From the NCBI GenBank assembly GCA_027021185.1, contig JALUUU010000232.1, positions 1 through 6,363 on the forward strand: a stretch of DNA of 6,363 bases, given 5' to 3'. Positions 5,372 to 6,363 of this stretch are shown piece after piece. The stretch is from an archaeon (GTDB lineage: Archaea > Hydrothermarchaeota > Hydrothermarchaeia > Hydrothermarchaeales > JALUUU01). Positions within the stretch are counted from its first letter, which is position 1. The number at the start of each line of letters is the position of its first letter. The position numbers were made by a program, and so were the translations under genes. The notes under the pieces were generated by a model. It did not search any database and was not told the origin of the DNA. It saw nothing but the letters and a program-made list of their open reading frames with translations.

Positions 5372-6286
5372 ATGAACCACCGTTTCTTAATCATATTCAC
5401 ATTTGTGATTTTATCAGCCTATGCTGTTACAATGATTAATCAGGAAGGATCAGGCGAAGAAGAAAAATGGTTTCTCCTGAATCTGCATCAACATATATGG
5501 GACGGTGAAGAGTGGGGGAGGGATAGGGTAAACTATACGATTGTTTTCGACTTGATGTTTAACGGCAGCTACTTTGACTTCGACGGTGTTCTGATAAACG
5601 ATCAGCTGCCGAAGAAAGACGAGCTAAAGGCGTATAGCGACTACGTCACTGAGAAGTATCCAGGGAAGCTTTACTTAGTTGGCGGCCACTACCACATCTA
5701 CTGGCGCGGAGAAGAGCTCTCCATCAGTATCATAATGCCCCGGGAAAATGCTTCCTCTCTCCCTGATGATTTCTATGAGTGCGAAGAAATAACAAACCTT
5801 ACATTAGAGGAAATAGCCTCTGCAGTTCACAGTGCTGGAGGGCTTCTCATATGGGACCATCCCTTCGCCGCCCTCACGTCTCTTAACAATGAGGAAATAG
5901 ACACGTTAATGAATCTATTCGACGGCATAGAACTTGTCTCTGTGCGAGGCATGAGGGGGGCTGGCTCCCTAGCCAGGGAAGAGCTGGACATGTTCTGGGA
6001 TAAGGTAGAGCCATACGTCGCCGATGGGAAGATCTTCCCAGCCGCTGTCACCGACTACAGCGCCTACCTAGGGATACCTGAGAAGAGGGGAGCTTTTTGG
6101 GTGAACAAAAACTATGGGACTTTAATAAAATCCCCATCCCTAGACGAGGAATCAATTATAGAGGCATTTAGAAAAAAGAATACTGTCGCACTTCTCCAAA
6201 CGAAGGATGGTGATTTAATAGTTTATGGAAAACCAGTGCTCGCGGAGGAGGTTAAGGAACGACTCTACCGTGGAACGCTGAGATAA
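5372..6286 (+). CDS. Exported PHP-domain-like protein with altered metal site
   Basis: A 304-residue protein resembling the PHP (polymerase and histidinol phosphatase) metal-dependent phosphoesterase family. Residues 4-20 are a hydrophobic signal or anchor, with a possible cleavage site after AYA (Ala18); there is no lipobox. PHP landmarks by hand alignment: HxH at His39/His41 followed by Asp44-Gly45; INDQ (75-78) where the family has TDH; GGHYH (104-108) where a ligand Glu is usual; IWDHPF with His163; DGIELV with Glu187; and TDYS (227-230) where the family usually ends in D.H. Several ligand positions are kept and others replaced, so a hydrolase with a different metal set or a non-catalytic binding protein are both possible. 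Four N-x-S/T sites (Asn54, 64, 126, 142) fit archaeal surface glycosylation. It follows the coiled-coil gene by 8 bp, implying co-transcription. Confidence 0.72.
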   Translation: MNHRFLIIFTFVILSAYAVTMINQEGSGEEEKWFLLNLHQHIWDGEEWGRDRVNYTIVFDLMFNGSYFDFDGVLINDQLPKKDELKAYSDYVTEKYPGKLYLVGGHYHIYWRGEELSISIIMPRENASSLPDDFYECEEITNLTLEEIASAVHSAGGLLIWDHPFAALTSLNNEEIDTLMNLFDGIELVSVRGMRGAGSLAREELDMFWDKVEPYVADGKIFPAAVTDYSAYLGIPEKRGAFWVNKNYGTLIKSPSLDEESIIEAFRKKNTVALLQTKDGDLIVYGKPVLAEEVKERLYRGTLR

Positions 6287-6363
6287 ACATCGTATATATT
6301 CATCTCCCCCACGCTGCACGGGGTAACCACCTCAAAGTAAACCCTGACTTTTCCCCCTGGACC
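6265..6363 (-). CDS. Partial gene, C-terminal 32 residues of an unidentified protein
   Basis: The minus-strand frame is open from the window edge to TAG at 6265-6267, and the gene's start lies beyond the window. The peptide contains KVRVYFEVVTP and NIYDVYLSVP, alternating patterns typical of beta strands in extracytoplasmic or beta-sandwich domains. The other two minus-strand frames hit stops within this stretch. It would overlap the 3' end of the PHP-like gene by 22 bp, the same tail-to-tail arrangement as the two kinase genes. The stretch is short, so an open frame by chance is possible. No family can be named. Confidence 0.5.
   Translation of the reverse strand, partial: GPGGKVRVYFEVVTPCSVGEMNIYDVYLSVPR

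Overview
The window looks archaeal. Start codons lie about 26 bp downstream of AT-rich TATA-like boxes (leaderless-type promoters at about 793, 4758 and 4860). One gene instead has a clear AGGAG site. Arginine and isoleucine codons are often AGA/AGG and ATA, and one histidine kinase has an H-box of the HDLQNP type that is common in archaeal kinases. Lineage cannot be fixed from the sequence; an uncultivated euryarchaeon-like genome is a reasonable guess. No rRNA, tRNA, CRISPR array or intact mobile element was recognised.

Layout: positions 1-792 hold no intact gene. The stretch contains a hairpin-forming inverted repeat (125-180), short broken reading frames, and a tail (571-705) that reads like the C-terminus of a DDE-type transposase, so it is probably an eroded insertion. 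A membrane-anchored thioredoxin-fold lipoprotein follows (793-1314, +). Next is a membrane sensor histidine kinase with GAF and PAS domains (1463-3376, +). It meets a second membrane PAS histidine kinase on the opposite strand (3358-4758, -), with a 19-bp tail-to-tail overlap. From a 101-bp divergent promoter region the kinase reads left, and a two-gene unit reads right: an all-coiled-coil protein (4860-5363) and, 8 bp later, an exported PHP-like protein (5372-6286). The window ends with the last 32 codons of a minus-strand gene (6265-6363), which overlaps the PHP-like gene tail to tail by 22 bp.

How the genes may work together: both kinases have short N-termini with two membrane helices and intracellular GAF/PAS sensing, and neither has a receiver domain. 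No response regulator lies in the window, so their partners must be elsewhere. The most striking regulatory element is a 17-bp unit, TTACYTGATGTAGACAA, repeated exactly in tandem (4792-4825). It fills the space between the two back-to-back TATA boxes and is well placed to co-regulate the second kinase and the coiled-coil/PHP-like unit. The exported PHP-like protein keeps the HxH motif and some other metal-ligand positions but has substitutions at others, so its chemistry is uncertain.
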